A stretch of 64,000 bases of DNA from Bacteroidota bacterium (GTDB taxonomy: Bacteria > Bacteroidota > Bacteroidia > AKYH767-A > 2013-40CM-41-45), in NCBI GenBank assembly GCA_016713765.1, contig JADJON010000003.1, forward strand, positions 558,001-622,000, written 5' to 3'. This document shows positions 53,866 through 63,787 of this stretch, one piece after another (the first letter of the stretch is position 1; each line of letters opens with the position of its first letter). The notes beneath the pieces are model-generated. The model did not search any database, was not told the DNA's origin, and worked only from the letters and a program-made list of their open reading frames with translations. Both the position numbers and the translations under genes were made by a program.

Positions 53866-55395
53866 ATGGCGAATGCCAATAAAGTCGTCCTCATCGTCAT
53901 GGACGGCTGGGGGCACGGTCCAAAGACTGATGCCAACGCGATCTTCAAGGCGCGTACCCCCTTCATCGATTCCCTTTACGCGAATTACCCGAATGCCGAA
54001 TTGCTCACGTCCGGCGAAGACGTTGGTTTACCGGCCGGACAAATGGGCAACAGCGAAGTCGGTCACCTGAACATCGGTGCCGGACGCGTCGTGTACCAGG
54101 ATCTTGTCCGCATCAACCTCGCGATCCGTGACGGATCTATCTTCCGGGAAAAGACCCTGGTGGAAGCATTCGCTTTCGCGAAGGCGAACAACAAGCCGGT
54201 TCATTTCCTGGGTCTGGTTTCCGACGGCGGCGTTCATTCGCACCTCGAGCACCTCAAGGCCCTTTGTGACGCGGCGAAAAAAGACGGGGTGCAGGATGTT
54301 TACATCCATGCCTTCACCGATGGACGCGATACGGATCCGAAGGGTGGCCTGGGTTATCTGCGCGAGTTGCAGGAACACTTGAAACATTCATCCGGTAAAA
54401 TCGCCAGCATTGTCGGCCGGTATTACGCGATGGATCGCGACAAACGTTGGGAACGCGTCAAGGAAGCCTATGATCTGCTGGTATCGGGCCATGGCACGCC
54501 CGCAACCGATCCGCTGAAAGCAATTGAATCTTCGTATACTGCCGGCATAACCGATGAATTCATCAAACCGATCGTTATTACACGTCCCGACGGACAACCG
54601 ACGGCGATCATACGGGAAGGCGATGTCGTTATCTGTTTCAATTTCCGAACCGACCGCTGTCGGGAGATCACGCAGGCGCTGACACAGCAGGATTTTCACG
54701 AGCAGAACATGCACCGCATGGATCTGCACTACGTGACGATGACGAATTATGACGATACGTTCCGGAACGTTCACGTCATTTACGATAAGGATAACCTTGC
54801 CATGACGCTTGGAGAAGTGGTGGCCAATGCGGGTTTAAAACAGATCCGGATCGCGGAAACGGAAAAGTACCCGCACGTTACGTTCTTCTTTTCCGGCGGT
54901 CGTGAAGCACCCTTCGAAGGCGAGCAACGCATCCTGGTCCCTTCTCCGAAAGTCGCCACCTACGACCTTCAACCCGAGATGAGTGCCGAAGAGGTTACGC
55001 GTAAACTCTGCGCCGAACTGGAGAAAGGCGAAGCCTCGTTTGTCTGCCTGAATTTCGCCAACTGCGACATGGTCGGACATACTGGTGTGTTTGACGCGGT
55101 TGTCACGGCTGTCGAAAAAGTGGACGACTGTGTTCGTCGCGTCGTAGAGACCGGTCAGCGCAACGGCTACTCATTTCTGATCACCGCCGATCACGGCAAT
55201 GCCGATTACATGATCAACGAGGATGGATCACCGAACACCGCTCATACGACCAATCCCGTTCCGGTTTTTCTGCTCGACTCCCATCACCGCACACTCCAAA
55301 ACGGCCGCCTTGCCGACCTAGCTCCCACCGTGTTGCACCTGATGGGTTTGGAGATTCCGAAGGAGATGACGGGAAAGGTGTTGTGCGGAACCTGA
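53866..55395 (+). CDS. gpmI: 2,3-Bisphosphoglycerate-independent phosphoglycerate mutase
   Basis: GpmI interconverts 3- and 2-phosphoglycerate in glycolysis using two Mn ions. The 509-residue protein has metal ligand Asp13 in VMDGWGHG, the phosphorylated Ser63 in QMGNSEVGHLNIGAGR, and the C-terminal metal block TADHGNAD with HTTNPVP. Length and motifs are complete. Confidence 0.97.
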   Translation: MANANKVVLIVMDGWGHGPKTDANAIFKARTPFIDSLYANYPNAELLTSGEDVGLPAGQMGNSEVGHLNIGAGRVVYQDLVRINLAIRDGSIFREKTLVEAFAFAKANNKPVHFLGLVSDGGVHSHLEHLKALCDAAKKDGVQDVYIHAFTDGRDTDPKGGLGYLRELQEHLKHSSGKIASIVGRYYAMDRDKRWERVKEAYDLLVSGHGTPATDPLKAIESSYTAGITDEFIKPIVITRPDGQPTAIIREGDVVICFNFRTDRCREITQALTQQDFHEQNMHRMDLHYVTMTNYDDTFRNVHVIYDKDNLAMTLGEVVANAGLKQIRIAETEKYPHVTFFFSGGREAPFEGEQRILVPSPKVATYDLQPEMSAEEVTRKLCAELEKGEASFVCLNFANCDMVGHTGVFDAVVTAVEKVDDCVRRVVETGQRNGYSFLITADHGNADYMINEDGSPNTAHTTNPVPVFLLDSHHRTLQNGRLADLAPTVLHLMGLEIPKEMTGKVLCGT

Positions 55396-55435
55396 TGCAG
55401 AGGCAGAAAAAATCCGGCATCGTGATGCAGGTAAT

Positions 55436-55531
55436 TAACAACTGGAAAACTGGAAGAAGAAACTTCTCCAATCACCAATCACCAGTTTCCAATTACTAGT
55501 TACTAGTTACTAGTTACTAGTTTCCAGTCTC
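55436..55531. repeat. ACTGGAA/TTACTAG heptamers between gpmI and the TonB receptor gene
   Basis: AACTGGA-type units on the left (55438-55465) and inverted CCAGTTT and TTACTAG units on the right (55488-55527) fill the gap between two converging genes and could pair as an imperfect hairpin. No ordinary terminator is seen there. Confidence 0.8.
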
Positions 55532-55534
55532 CAC

Positions 55535-57748
55535 CTACCAATTCACCCTTACCGCCGCGATCAAATTCCTTCCCGGCGCCTGGATACCGCTGGCGAATGC
55601 CCGGTAGTTTTGATCCAGGATGTTATCGAGCCCCAGCTGCAGGGTCAGGAATGATTTCAATCTGTACTGCGTGCGCAGGTTGACGGTATACCAGGAAGGC
55701 ATGCCGTCGGCGGTAGCGTACTGCTGGTTATCTTCTCCGAAGGGATTGTAGTCGTCGATATCTTTCTTACCGTTGAATACAGTAGACGCTTCAGCTTCGA
55801 ATTTCTCGTACTGATAACGCACCGCCAAACGACCGTAGAGCGGAGGAATATGATCCAGCGGAATTTCCACTGTATCGGTTTTCACCCGTCCATAGGTGTA
55901 ATTGACCGATCCCACAATATGCCAGTCGCGGGCAGCTTCAATCTCGATGGCGGAACTGAAGCCATAGATATAGGCTTCCTGCTTATTCTGATTGCTGTAA
56001 ACACGGCTCATGGTCCCGTCGTAGAGCACGCTATCCTGCCCGTTGAATTTCGTAATGTCCGTTACGATGGCATCGGTAAACGCCGTATAGAACCCGGTAT
56101 TTTCCCACCGTACATTCTTACCCAGGAAAAGCGTGACCCCAAGTTCCCCGGAGGTCGTCCGTTCCGGCTTGAGATCGGCATTGGGAATGATCAACTCACC
56201 GGGCGTTGATTCGAATACCTTGGCCAGGTCATCCACATTCGGTGCCCGGAAACCCGTGGTTCCCAGCAACGACACCTTCACGTGCAGGTCGGGGCGCCAT
56301 ACGACTCCCAGGTTGCCGGCCAGCACGGTATTCTCCTGCGTTACACCGCTGACCGGGAACGGGAAGAAACTGGTATCCTCGAATGAACTCTCCAAACGCA
56401 AACTGGTGAACCGTAGTCCGTCATGCACGGAAAACTTCGGGGTCACCTCCCAGGTATGTGTGACATAGGCCGCGATTGAGTTCATGGAATTGTCGCCGTC
56501 AGGATAACGCGTGCTTTGCGCAGACAACGCACCCGTGTTCACGTTGTAGCGGTTGGCAACAGAGTTGACCGCACTGTACTGACCATCGATACCGAGCCGC
56601 AGTTGGTGCGGTCCGCGGTTGCGATCGAGTCCAAACGTATAACCCGCGACATTCACGTACTCCACCCGGTTGGTCCGGTTGGATCCGCCAAAGCCGCGGT
56701 TGTGGCGGCTTTCGACGACATACTGGTAACTCAAAACGGCGCGCGCGGCATCGAAGAAACCTCGGGTAAGTTTACGGTCGTAATGATAGGCGGCCAGGAG
56801 GCGATCTTGCGGACCGTAATACCACTCAGCGCTGTTCAAGGTAGTGGAAGCGTTAGGATCCGTCAGGCGGTCGTAGCGTGGAATATCGGTAGATGTACTG
56901 TACTGCAGATTGAGACCGTGCACGGTATGTTCGCCTGTCTTCAAGCTGAACTTCTGCATCAGGTCCAACTGGTCGTACCCGCTGAATTTCTGCACATACG
57001 GGTCGTCGTTTATAACGAGTGAATCTTTCCCGTTGATCCGTTCCACATAGTAATACCGCTTTCCCCAGACGGAGTCCAGCGAACCGGCTTGCTTGCCCAT
57101 CCGCAAGTCATCGAACATGCTGTAGGTAATCGAGGTCAGGGATGCGAACTTACTTTTACCCAGATTCACATTCGCCTGGACGGTCCGTTCCCGGTTAGCT
57201 GAAGCATAGCGCATCATGCCCGAACCTTTGGCCAGCAAGGTTCCGTCGGTGGAGAATTCCGGTTTGCGTGTACGCAGGTGGACGACACCGCCCAAGGCAT
57301 CGCTGCCATAAACGGTTGAGGATGGTCCGTACAATACCTCGACGCGATCCAGGATGTTCGGATCGACGGTGATGACATTCTGCAAGTGGCCGGCCCGGTA
57401 GATCAGGTTGTTCATCCGGACGTCGTCGATGACCAACAGCACACGGCTGGCTTCGAAGCCGCGGATCACCGGACTTCCTCCTCCCTGCTGGCTCTTTTGG
57501 ACGAAGAGGGTGCCGGAATTCTGCAACACCTCGGCCATGGTCGGGAAGTTGCCGAAGCGGATCTTGGAAGCCGGAATGGCGGCGACCTGCTGCGGAATGC
57601 TCATGCGATTCTGCAGGGTACGGTTGGCAGAAATGATCAGTTCCGGAAGGTCTTTTTCTTTATTGGTAGTATCGTTTGATAGGGTTTGTTGTGCTGAGGC
57701 CGGGATGCCGAATAGGCACGCCGCCATCAGCCATAGGATGGTACGCAT
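55535..57748 (-). CDS. TonB-dependent receptor, haem/haemoglobin-receptor type
   Basis: This 737-residue outer-membrane receptor has a signal peptide (MRTILWLMAACLFGIPASAQ) and a plug domain (residues about 35-160). Motifs VIRGFEASRVLLVIDDVRMN and GPSSTVYGSDALGGVVHL are close to those of haem and haemoglobin receptors. A 22-strand barrel follows, ending in the family's C-terminal aromatic-rich strand (RNLIAAVRVNW). Haem is the likeliest substrate but other iron chelates are possible. It is preceded on the same strand by a small membrane protein gene. Confidence 0.88.
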   Translation of the reverse strand: MRTILWLMAACLFGIPASAQQTLSNDTTNKEKDLPELIISANRTLQNRMSIPQQVAAIPASKIRFGNFPTMAEVLQNSGTLFVQKSQQGGGSPVIRGFEASRVLLVIDDVRMNNLIYRAGHLQNVITVDPNILDRVEVLYGPSSTVYGSDALGGVVHLRTRKPEFSTDGTLLAKGSGMMRYASANRERTVQANVNLGKSKFASLTSITYSMFDDLRMGKQAGSLDSVWGKRYYYVERINGKDSLVINDDPYVQKFSGYDQLDLMQKFSLKTGEHTVHGLNLQYSTSTDIPRYDRLTDPNASTTLNSAEWYYGPQDRLLAAYHYDRKLTRGFFDAARAVLSYQYVVESRHNRGFGGSNRTNRVEYVNVAGYTFGLDRNRGPHQLRLGIDGQYSAVNSVANRYNVNTGALSAQSTRYPDGDNSMNSIAAYVTHTWEVTPKFSVHDGLRFTSLRLESSFEDTSFFPFPVSGVTQENTVLAGNLGVVWRPDLHVKVSLLGTTGFRAPNVDDLAKVFESTPGELIIPNADLKPERTTSGELGVTLFLGKNVRWENTGFYTAFTDAIVTDITKFNGQDSVLYDGTMSRVYSNQNKQEAYIYGFSSAIEIEAARDWHIVGSVNYTYGRVKTDTVEIPLDHIPPLYGRLAVRYQYEKFEAEASTVFNGKKDIDDYNPFGEDNQQYATADGMPSWYTVNLRTQYRLKSFLTLQLGLDNILDQNYRAFASGIQAPGRNLIAAVRVNW

Positions 57749-57819
57749 TGATGATTGGTTTGGAAAGATGAATATTCGATCAGCCTCCGCGCAGGCAGGC
57801 CGTAGCTAAAAGGAAACCA

Positions 57820-58317
57820 TTAACCAAACATCAATGGAGGTGGCACCATCGGGCTAACGATGGGCTCGGGTAGTCCTTGAAAGGGTTCTGCGAACGCCAG
57901 TTCCAGACAAAACTGTTTATTCCAGGCGGGTGTTTCAATCGATTCCAGGTATACCGGCGGCAACAACACCGGCGCCCAGTCCTTTCCCCGCTTTCCGATC
58001 TCTTCGGAAAAACGGTGCACCCTTTTTAACAGATCATCCTCGTCGTCATCGTAATGACCGGTGACATACAAGTGTCCTTCTTTCTGGTCGAAACGCTTCA
58101 CATCGAACCAACGACCGTTGAGCCTGATCTCGCAAGCGCCCTTCAACAAGTCGGGATGATCGGGCGCATTCACCTCGACCGTTTCATGAGCGGTGTGGCT
58201 CATGCGCGCCATCCGGTAATGGTGCAGATGCAAATGCAGCGTGGCGAATACCAGCATTCCCGCCGAAGCGGATAAGATGGCTAAAAGCAGAATCCAGGCG
58301 GATAGCCGACGATGCAT
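57820..58317 (-). CDS. Small membrane-anchored His-rich protein, unknown
   Basis: From the ATG at 58317 the protein has 165 residues. One N-terminal membrane helix (ILLLAILSASAGMLVFAT) is followed by a His-rich stretch (LHLHLHHYRMARMSHTAHE), then a soluble domain with an acidic run (HYDDDEDD) and a Pro-rich end. Topology places the domain in the periplasm. I recognise no family. It lies 71 bp upstream of the TonB-dependent receptor on the same strand. A role in metal or haem handling is only inferred from that and from the histidines. Confidence 0.65.
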   Translation of the reverse strand: MHRRLSAWILLLAILSASAGMLVFATLHLHLHHYRMARMSHTAHETVEVNAPDHPDLLKGACEIRLNGRWFDVKRFDQKEGHLYVTGHYDDDEDDLLKRVHRFSEEIGKRGKDWAPVLLPPVYLESIETPAWNKQFCLELAFAEPFQGLPEPIVSPMVPPPLMFG

Positions 58318-58376
58318 ACGACCAAGGTAAGGCAATTCTCCCTGCTTTAACAAGCAGGCCGGGAAGGGTATTTGGT

Positions 58377-58384
58377 TAACTTTG
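58377..58384 (+). promoter_or_regulatory. -7 box of the M20 dipeptidase gene
   Basis: TAACTTTG is a perfect TAnnTTTG match 66 bp before the ATG at 58451. Confidence 0.55.
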
Positions 58385-58450
58385 CACCTCTCCTGACGGG
58401 CCGGTTTCCGTCAGCTCGATCCAACCCGGAATTCCTTAGACTTATCCGTC

Positions 58451-59824
58451 ATGCAACAGATCCTCGATTACATCAAAACCAACGAACAACGATTCCTCGA
58501 CGAGCTTTTTGAGCTGCTACGCATACCGTCCGTAAGCGCCGACAGCAAGTATAAACAAGATGTCGCACGGGCTGCCGAATTCATCAAGACCAAGTTGATC
58601 GAAGCAGGTGCCGATAAAGTGGAAGTTTGCCCGACAGCCGGACACCCGATCGTGTACGGTGAGAAGATCATCGATCCGAAGAAACCGACGGTAGTGGTCT
58701 ATGGTCATTACGATGTCCAGCCTGCCGATCCGGTAAACCTCTGGACGACACCTCCCTTCGAGCCGGTCGTTCGGAACGGGAAGATCTATGCCCGCGGTTC
58801 CTGCGACGACAAGGGCCAGGTATACATGCACATCAAAGCGTTCGAGTTGATGATGCGCACCAACTCCCTGCCGTGCAACGTCCGGTTCATGATCGAAGGC
58901 GAGGAAGAAGTAGGTTCCGCCAACCTGGGCGACTGGATCAAGGCAAACAAAAGCCGATTGACCGGCGACATCATTCTGATCAGCGATACGTCCATCGTTG
59001 CCAACGATATTCCCTCAATTGAAGCCGGGCTGCGTGGACTGAGCTACGTGGAAGTGGAAGTAACCGGTCCGAACCGCGATCTTCACTCCGGGGTGTACGG
59101 CGGCGCGGTCGCCAACCCGATTCAGGTCTTGTGCGAGATGATCGCCTCGATGAAAGACGAAAACCAGCACATCACCATTCCGGGATTCTACGACAAAGTG
59201 CTCGAACTCTCCAAAACGGAACGCGAAGACCTCAACCGGACACCCTTCGACCTCGATGAATACAAGAAGGACCTGGGCGTGGAAGACGTGCGCGGCGAAA
59301 AAGGATATACGACCCTGGAACGCACCGGCATACGGCCCACCCTCGAGCTGAACGGTATCTGGGGCGGATATACCGGCGAAGGCTCCAAAACCGTACTGCC
59401 ATCGAAAGCCTTTGCGAAGATCTCCATGCGCCTCGTCCCCAACCAGTCGAGCGACGAGATCACAAAACTGTTTGCTGACCACTTCAAGAAGATCGCGCCG
59501 AAATCGGTGAAAGTGGAAGTCCGTCCGCACCATGGCGGAGAACCCGTCGTTACCCCGACTGATTCCGTCGCGTTCAAAGCAGCCAGCATGGCCATGGAAC
59601 AGACCTTCGGCAAGAAACCGATCCCGACACGCGGCGGTGGTTCAATTCCGATCGTCGCCTTGTTTGAAAAAGAACTCGGCCTCAAATCGGTACTCATGGG
59701 CTTCGGCCTGGATTCCGATCTCATTCACTCCCCGAATGAAAACTACGGCCTGTTCAATTTTTACAAAGGCATCGAAACGATTCCGCTGTTCTTCAAGAAC
59801 TTTGTTGAATTGAACGGAAAATAA
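58451..59824 (+). CDS. M20-family dipeptidase
   Basis: This 457-residue dizinc peptidase is of the M20 cytosolic non-specific dipeptidase type. Metal and catalytic residues are visible: His86 and Asp88 in VVVYGHYDVQP, the bridging Asp in RGSCDDKG (119-120), and Glu151-Glu152 in IEGEEEVGS. The later dimerisation domain has DLHSGVYGG and the last ligand region GFGLDSDLIHSPNE. There is no signal peptide. It probably degrades dipeptides in the cytoplasm. Confidence 0.93.
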   Translation: MQQILDYIKTNEQRFLDELFELLRIPSVSADSKYKQDVARAAEFIKTKLIEAGADKVEVCPTAGHPIVYGEKIIDPKKPTVVVYGHYDVQPADPVNLWTTPPFEPVVRNGKIYARGSCDDKGQVYMHIKAFELMMRTNSLPCNVRFMIEGEEEVGSANLGDWIKANKSRLTGDIILISDTSIVANDIPSIEAGLRGLSYVEVEVTGPNRDLHSGVYGGAVANPIQVLCEMIASMKDENQHITIPGFYDKVLELSKTEREDLNRTPFDLDEYKKDLGVEDVRGEKGYTTLERTGIRPTLELNGIWGGYTGEGSKTVLPSKAFAKISMRLVPNQSSDEITKLFADHFKKIAPKSVKVEVRPHHGGEPVVTPTDSVAFKAASMAMEQTFGKKPIPTRGGGSIPIVALFEKELGLKSVLMGFGLDSDLIHSPNENYGLFNFYKGIETIPLFFKNFVELNGK

Positions 59825-59831
59825 TCAAGCA

Positions 59832-59862
59832 GAAAGCCACCCGTAAGGTGGCTTTCGCTTTA
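59832..59862 (+). terminator. Terminator after the M20 dipeptidase gene
   Basis: GAAAGCCACC and GGTGGCTTTC form a stem with a 5-base loop and a short T-rich tail, 8 bp after the stop codon. Confidence 0.85.
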
Positions 59863-59896
59863 TCCGACCATTAACCTACTCACACCTCCTACCATT

Positions 59897-62833
59897 ATGC
59901 GCAACACCTATCTCGCCATCCTTGGCTTCCTGCTTGCCTTGAATCTACATGCCCAGCCAGCGGGTTTCAGCTGGACGGAAAAAACGTCCGCCGGTCGCAC
60001 GTACCGTACGGTCACCAACGATCCAAGCGGCACCCGGTTCTATACGTTACCGAACGGCCTGACGGTCATTCTCTCGGTAAACAAGAACGAACCGCGCATC
60101 CAGACGCTGATTGTCACCAAAGCCGGCAGCAAGACCGACCCGTCAACGAACACCGGTCTGGCGCACTACCTGGAACACATGCTCTTCAAAGGCACCGATA
60201 AATTCGGCACCAGGGACTGGGCGAAGGAAGAACCCCTGCTGAATGAGATCGACCGTCTTTATGAAGTCTACAACAAGACGAAGGATCCTGTAGAACGCAC
60301 CCGCATCTATGCGCAGATCGACTCGGTAAGCTACGTCGCTTCCGGCTACGCCATCGCCAACGAATACGATAAGATGTGCTCCAGCATGGGCGCCAAAGGC
60401 ACCAACGCATCCACCAGCTTCGATCGTACCGATTACATCAACAACATCCCGGCCAACATGCTGGACAAATGGCTGGAGCTCGAAGGGGAACGCCTCCGCA
60501 AACCGGTGTTGCGCCTCTTCCACACGGAGCTCGAAGCGGTTTATGAGGAAAAGAACAACGGATTGGACGATGATGACCAGAAGGTCTTTGAAACCATCTT
60601 CGCCAACCTCTTTCTTAAACACAACTACGGTCTGCAAACGACGATCGGCACGATCGATCATCTGAAGAATCCTTCCCTGAACGAGATCCGGAAGTATTTC
60701 TATGCCAATTACGTTCCGAACAACATGGCCGTGATCCTGGCGGGTGATTTCGATCCCGATGCTGCCATCGCCAAGATTGAAAAGACCTTTGCATTCATGC
60801 AACCCAAGCCTGTAGCCAACTATACCTATCAGGCGGAAACGCCGATCTCCCAGCCGGTTGTCCGGGAAGTGTTCGGCCAGACTACATCCAAGGTCAACAT
60901 CGCGTTCCGGATGCCGGGGGCGGCTACCGACGACGCCATGATGCTGTCGCTGGTCAGCAACATGCTGAACAACGGCAAGGCCGGCCTCATCGACCTGAAC
61001 CTGGTGAAGAAACAGCAGTTGCTCGAGAGTTACGCATTCAACTGGAACCTGAAAGACTACAGTGTGTTGTGGCTTGGCGCTACGCCGCGTGAAGGCCAGT
61101 CGCTCGAAACCGCCCGCGATCTTTTGCTGGGTGAAATTGAAAAACTCCGTAAAGGAGATTTCGACGCCAGCCTGATCACCTCCATCATCAACAACAACAA
61201 GCGACAGAAGCTGGAGACCTTCGAGACCAATATGGGGCGCGCATTCACGCTGGAAGAATTCTTCTACAATGAGGTCGACTGGACCCGTTACTTTTCGGAC
61301 GACAACTTCTACTCCAAAGTGACGAAGGAAGACGTCATGGAATTCGCCAACAAGTATTTGCCTGCCAATGGCTACGTCTGTGTCTTTAAACGCCAGGGCG
61401 AAGATCCGAACGTCCTGAAAGTCGACAAACCCAAGATCACACCGGTGCAGGTCAACCGCGACGACCAGTCCGATTTCCTGAAACAGTTCCTCGCCAAACC
61501 GGCCGTGCCGCTGCAGCCGGTCTTCCTGGATTACAACCGCGACATTGCCCGCGCCGCCGTTGGCAACAACAAGGTGCTGGCCGTTCAGAACAAAGACAAC
61601 AGCCTCTTCTCTCTCTACTACGTTTTCGAGATGGGTAAGAACAACGATGCCAAGCTGCCCCTGGCCGTGAAATACCTGGAGTTTCTCGGAACGGACAAAT
61701 ACTCCTCCGAAGCCATCAGCAAGGAATTCTATCGGCTTGCCTGCAACTTCAGTGTTTCGAGTAACGACGAGCAGACCTATGTTAACCTGTCCGGCCTGCA
61801 GGAGAACTTCGCTGAAGCGCTCGGACTCTTCGAACACCTGCTTGCCAATTGCAAACCGGATGAGACGGCCTTGAAGAACATGATCGAGGACGAGATCAAG
61901 GCTCGCGAAAACAACAAACTTGAGATCTCTTACATCAGCGGTTCCGCCATGAACGCCTATGGCAAGTACGAAGGAAAGAATCCGTTCAACGATGTACTCA
62001 GTTCGGAACAATTACGTGCCCTCAAAGGCGGCGAACTCACGGAGATCCTGCATGGTCTTACCGGCTATGCACACAACATCCTTTACTATGGACCGCTCGC
62101 GGTAACGGAAGCGACGGCCGTTGTGGCTCGTCATCATACCGACGGAAAGGCCCCGAAAACCGTTCCGCCAGCGAAGCAATACCGCTACCGTACGGTGACC
62201 GACAATCAGGTGTATTTCACCCAGTACGACCAGATGGTGAAAGCCCAGATCAACTGGACACGGAATGTCATGCCGTTCGACGTTGCGGTGCTTCCGAAAG
62301 TTCGTTTGTTCAACCAGTATTTCGGTGGCGACATGTCTTCGATTGTGTTCCAGGAGATCCGCGAAAGCAAGGCCCTGGCCTACTCCAGCTATTCGTTCTT
62401 CGCCGCGCCCGGTCGCAAGGAAGATCCGTACAGCCTGTTTGCCTACATCGGCACACAGGCCGACAAGATCACCCAGGCGATCCCGGCCATGAATCAGTTG
62501 CTGACCGAACTGCCAAACTCGGAAAAATCGTTTACGCAGGCCAAACAGGCCATTCGCAACAACATCGCCGCTTCCCGGATCACCAAGTCGCAGATCCTCT
62601 TCGATTACCTCACTGCACAGCGTCGCGGGATCGAATTCGACATTCGTCGTCCGGTTTACGAACAAGTCGAAAACCTGAAGTTCGAAGACATTCAAACCTT
62701 CTACAACGAACACATTTCCAAAAAGCCGTTCGTGATCACGGTTCTCGGCGATAAGTCCAAAATCGACCTCACCTCTTTGGGAAAATTCGGGGCGGTGAAA
62801 GAACTTTCAATGGAAGAATTGTTCGGCTATTGA
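59897..62833 (+). CDS. M16-family zinc metallopeptidase, exported
   Basis: This 978-residue peptidase has a signal peptide (MRNTYLAILGFLLALNLHAQ) and the inverted zinc motif HYLEH (90-94), with a downstream Glu in ELEAVYEEKNNG as third ligand. Four homologous alpha-beta domains are expected; the second half lacks the zinc motif, as usual for the pitrilysin-like single-chain form. It should act in the periplasm or at the outer membrane on peptides. Confidence 0.93.
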   Translation: MRNTYLAILGFLLALNLHAQPAGFSWTEKTSAGRTYRTVTNDPSGTRFYTLPNGLTVILSVNKNEPRIQTLIVTKAGSKTDPSTNTGLAHYLEHMLFKGTDKFGTRDWAKEEPLLNEIDRLYEVYNKTKDPVERTRIYAQIDSVSYVASGYAIANEYDKMCSSMGAKGTNASTSFDRTDYINNIPANMLDKWLELEGERLRKPVLRLFHTELEAVYEEKNNGLDDDDQKVFETIFANLFLKHNYGLQTTIGTIDHLKNPSLNEIRKYFYANYVPNNMAVILAGDFDPDAAIAKIEKTFAFMQPKPVANYTYQAETPISQPVVREVFGQTTSKVNIAFRMPGAATDDAMMLSLVSNMLNNGKAGLIDLNLVKKQQLLESYAFNWNLKDYSVLWLGATPREGQSLETARDLLLGEIEKLRKGDFDASLITSIINNNKRQKLETFETNMGRAFTLEEFFYNEVDWTRYFSDDNFYSKVTKEDVMEFANKYLPANGYVCVFKRQGEDPNVLKVDKPKITPVQVNRDDQSDFLKQFLAKPAVPLQPVFLDYNRDIARAAVGNNKVLAVQNKDNSLFSLYYVFEMGKNNDAKLPLAVKYLEFLGTDKYSSEAISKEFYRLACNFSVSSNDEQTYVNLSGLQENFAEALGLFEHLLANCKPDETALKNMIEDEIKARENNKLEISYISGSAMNAYGKYEGKNPFNDVLSSEQLRALKGGELTEILHGLTGYAHNILYYGPLAVTEATAVVARHHTDGKAPKTVPPAKQYRYRTVTDNQVYFTQYDQMVKAQINWTRNVMPFDVAVLPKVRLFNQYFGGDMSSIVFQEIRESKALAYSSYSFFAAPGRKEDPYSLFAYIGTQADKITQAIPAMNQLLTELPNSEKSFTQAKQAIRNNIAASRITKSQILFDYLTAQRRGIEFDIRRPVYEQVENLKFEDIQTFYNEHISKKPFVITVLGDKSKIDLTSLGKFGAVKELSMEELFGY

Positions 62834-62850
62834 TCCGGACAAGAATCCAA

Positions 62851-62890
62851 CAAGAAAGCCGCGCTGAACAACAGCGCGGCTTTCTTGTTT
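62851..62890. terminator. Bidirectional terminator between M16 and EamA genes
   Basis: CAAGAAAGCCGCGCTG and CAGCGCGGCTTTCTTG form a perfect 16-bp stem with a 5-base loop. It serves both converging genes, though the T tracts are short. Confidence 0.88.
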
Positions 62891-62899
62891 AAGGCGATC

Positions 62900-63787
62900 T
62901 CACTTCCCTCCCCTGCCGATCAGGTAAACGCCTGAAAGGATCAGTCCGAGTCCCGCCAGGTGCAGCAGTCCGATCTCTTCGTTATCCAGAAGCCCCCACA
63001 GCGCGGCAACAGCCGGCGCCAGGTAGGTGACTGAACTTGCCACCAGCGCGCCCGACTGCTTGATGAGGCGGTTGAACAGCACGGTAGAAAAGGCGGTCGA
63101 GAGCATGCCCAACAGTAAGATGCTGCCCATACTGACAAAAGCCTTCGGGTGTTCCGAAGTCCGGGTGACAAAATCGGTAGTGAAGAGATAGATCCCCATC
63201 GGTGTCCCCATGAGGAGCAAAGAGTAAGAAGTCGTTGAGATGGGATCAAGATCGTGGAGCTTATGGCGGAGAATGTTCACGCTGAACGCGTAACAAACCG
63301 TTGCCAGGACCACGAACATGGAGTATCGCGCATCCGCGGAGGCTTCACCCCAGCCACGTCCCAGGATCAACAAGACCGCGCCGGCAAGACCGATCAGCAG
63401 TCCGAGCATGCGGTAGCGGGTAGCTTGCATACCGAACATCAGAAAACCGATCAGCAAGGTGAACAAGGGCGTCAGGGTATTGATCATCCCGGCAAGGGCG
63501 CTGGAGATTCGTGTTTCGGATAACGGAAAAAGGATCGAGGGGATCGCGTTACCCAACAGGCCGGTCAGGATCAGGAACTGCCAGTGGTGGCGCTGCACTT
63601 TCGCGCGCGATCGCCACGCAAACGGCAACATCACCAGGCCAGCCGTGAAGATGCGCAAAGCGCCAATCTGCTGTGGAGAGTACGCCAGCAAACCGCGCTT
63701 CATCAGGATATACGAACTGCCCCAGATGATCGCCAGAATGGCCAATAAGAAGTAGGTATCGCGACGCGTGTGTGTCGGGGCGTTCAT
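62900..63787 (-). CDS. EamA-family (DMT) transporter
   Basis: This 295-residue protein has ten membrane helices in two EamA repeats. WGSSYILMKRGLLAYSPQQIGALR and AGMINTLTPLFTLLIGF are typical. DMT-family members export amino acids, nucleosides or other metabolites; the substrate cannot be read from sequence. The start overlaps the stop of the upstream helicase gene by 4 bp. Confidence 0.9.
   Translation of the reverse strand: MNAPTHTRRDTYFLLAILAIIWGSSYILMKRGLLAYSPQQIGALRIFTAGLVMLPFAWRSRAKVQRHHWQFLILTGLLGNAIPSILFPLSETRISSALAGMINTLTPLFTLLIGFLMFGMQATRYRMLGLLIGLAGAVLLILGRGWGEASADARYSMFVVLATVCYAFSVNILRHKLHDLDPISTTSYSLLLMGTPMGIYLFTTDFVTRTSEHPKAFVSMGSILLLGMLSTAFSTVLFNRLIKQSGALVASSVTYLAPAVAALWGLLDNEEIGLLHLAGLGLILSGVYLIGRGGK

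Noticed and set aside
60143..62011. A 622-codon open frame antisense to the M16 peptidase gene
   Set aside because: The sense strand is a clear M16 peptidase with zinc motif; the antisense protein has no recognisable domain and reflects codon bias of the GC-rich sense gene.
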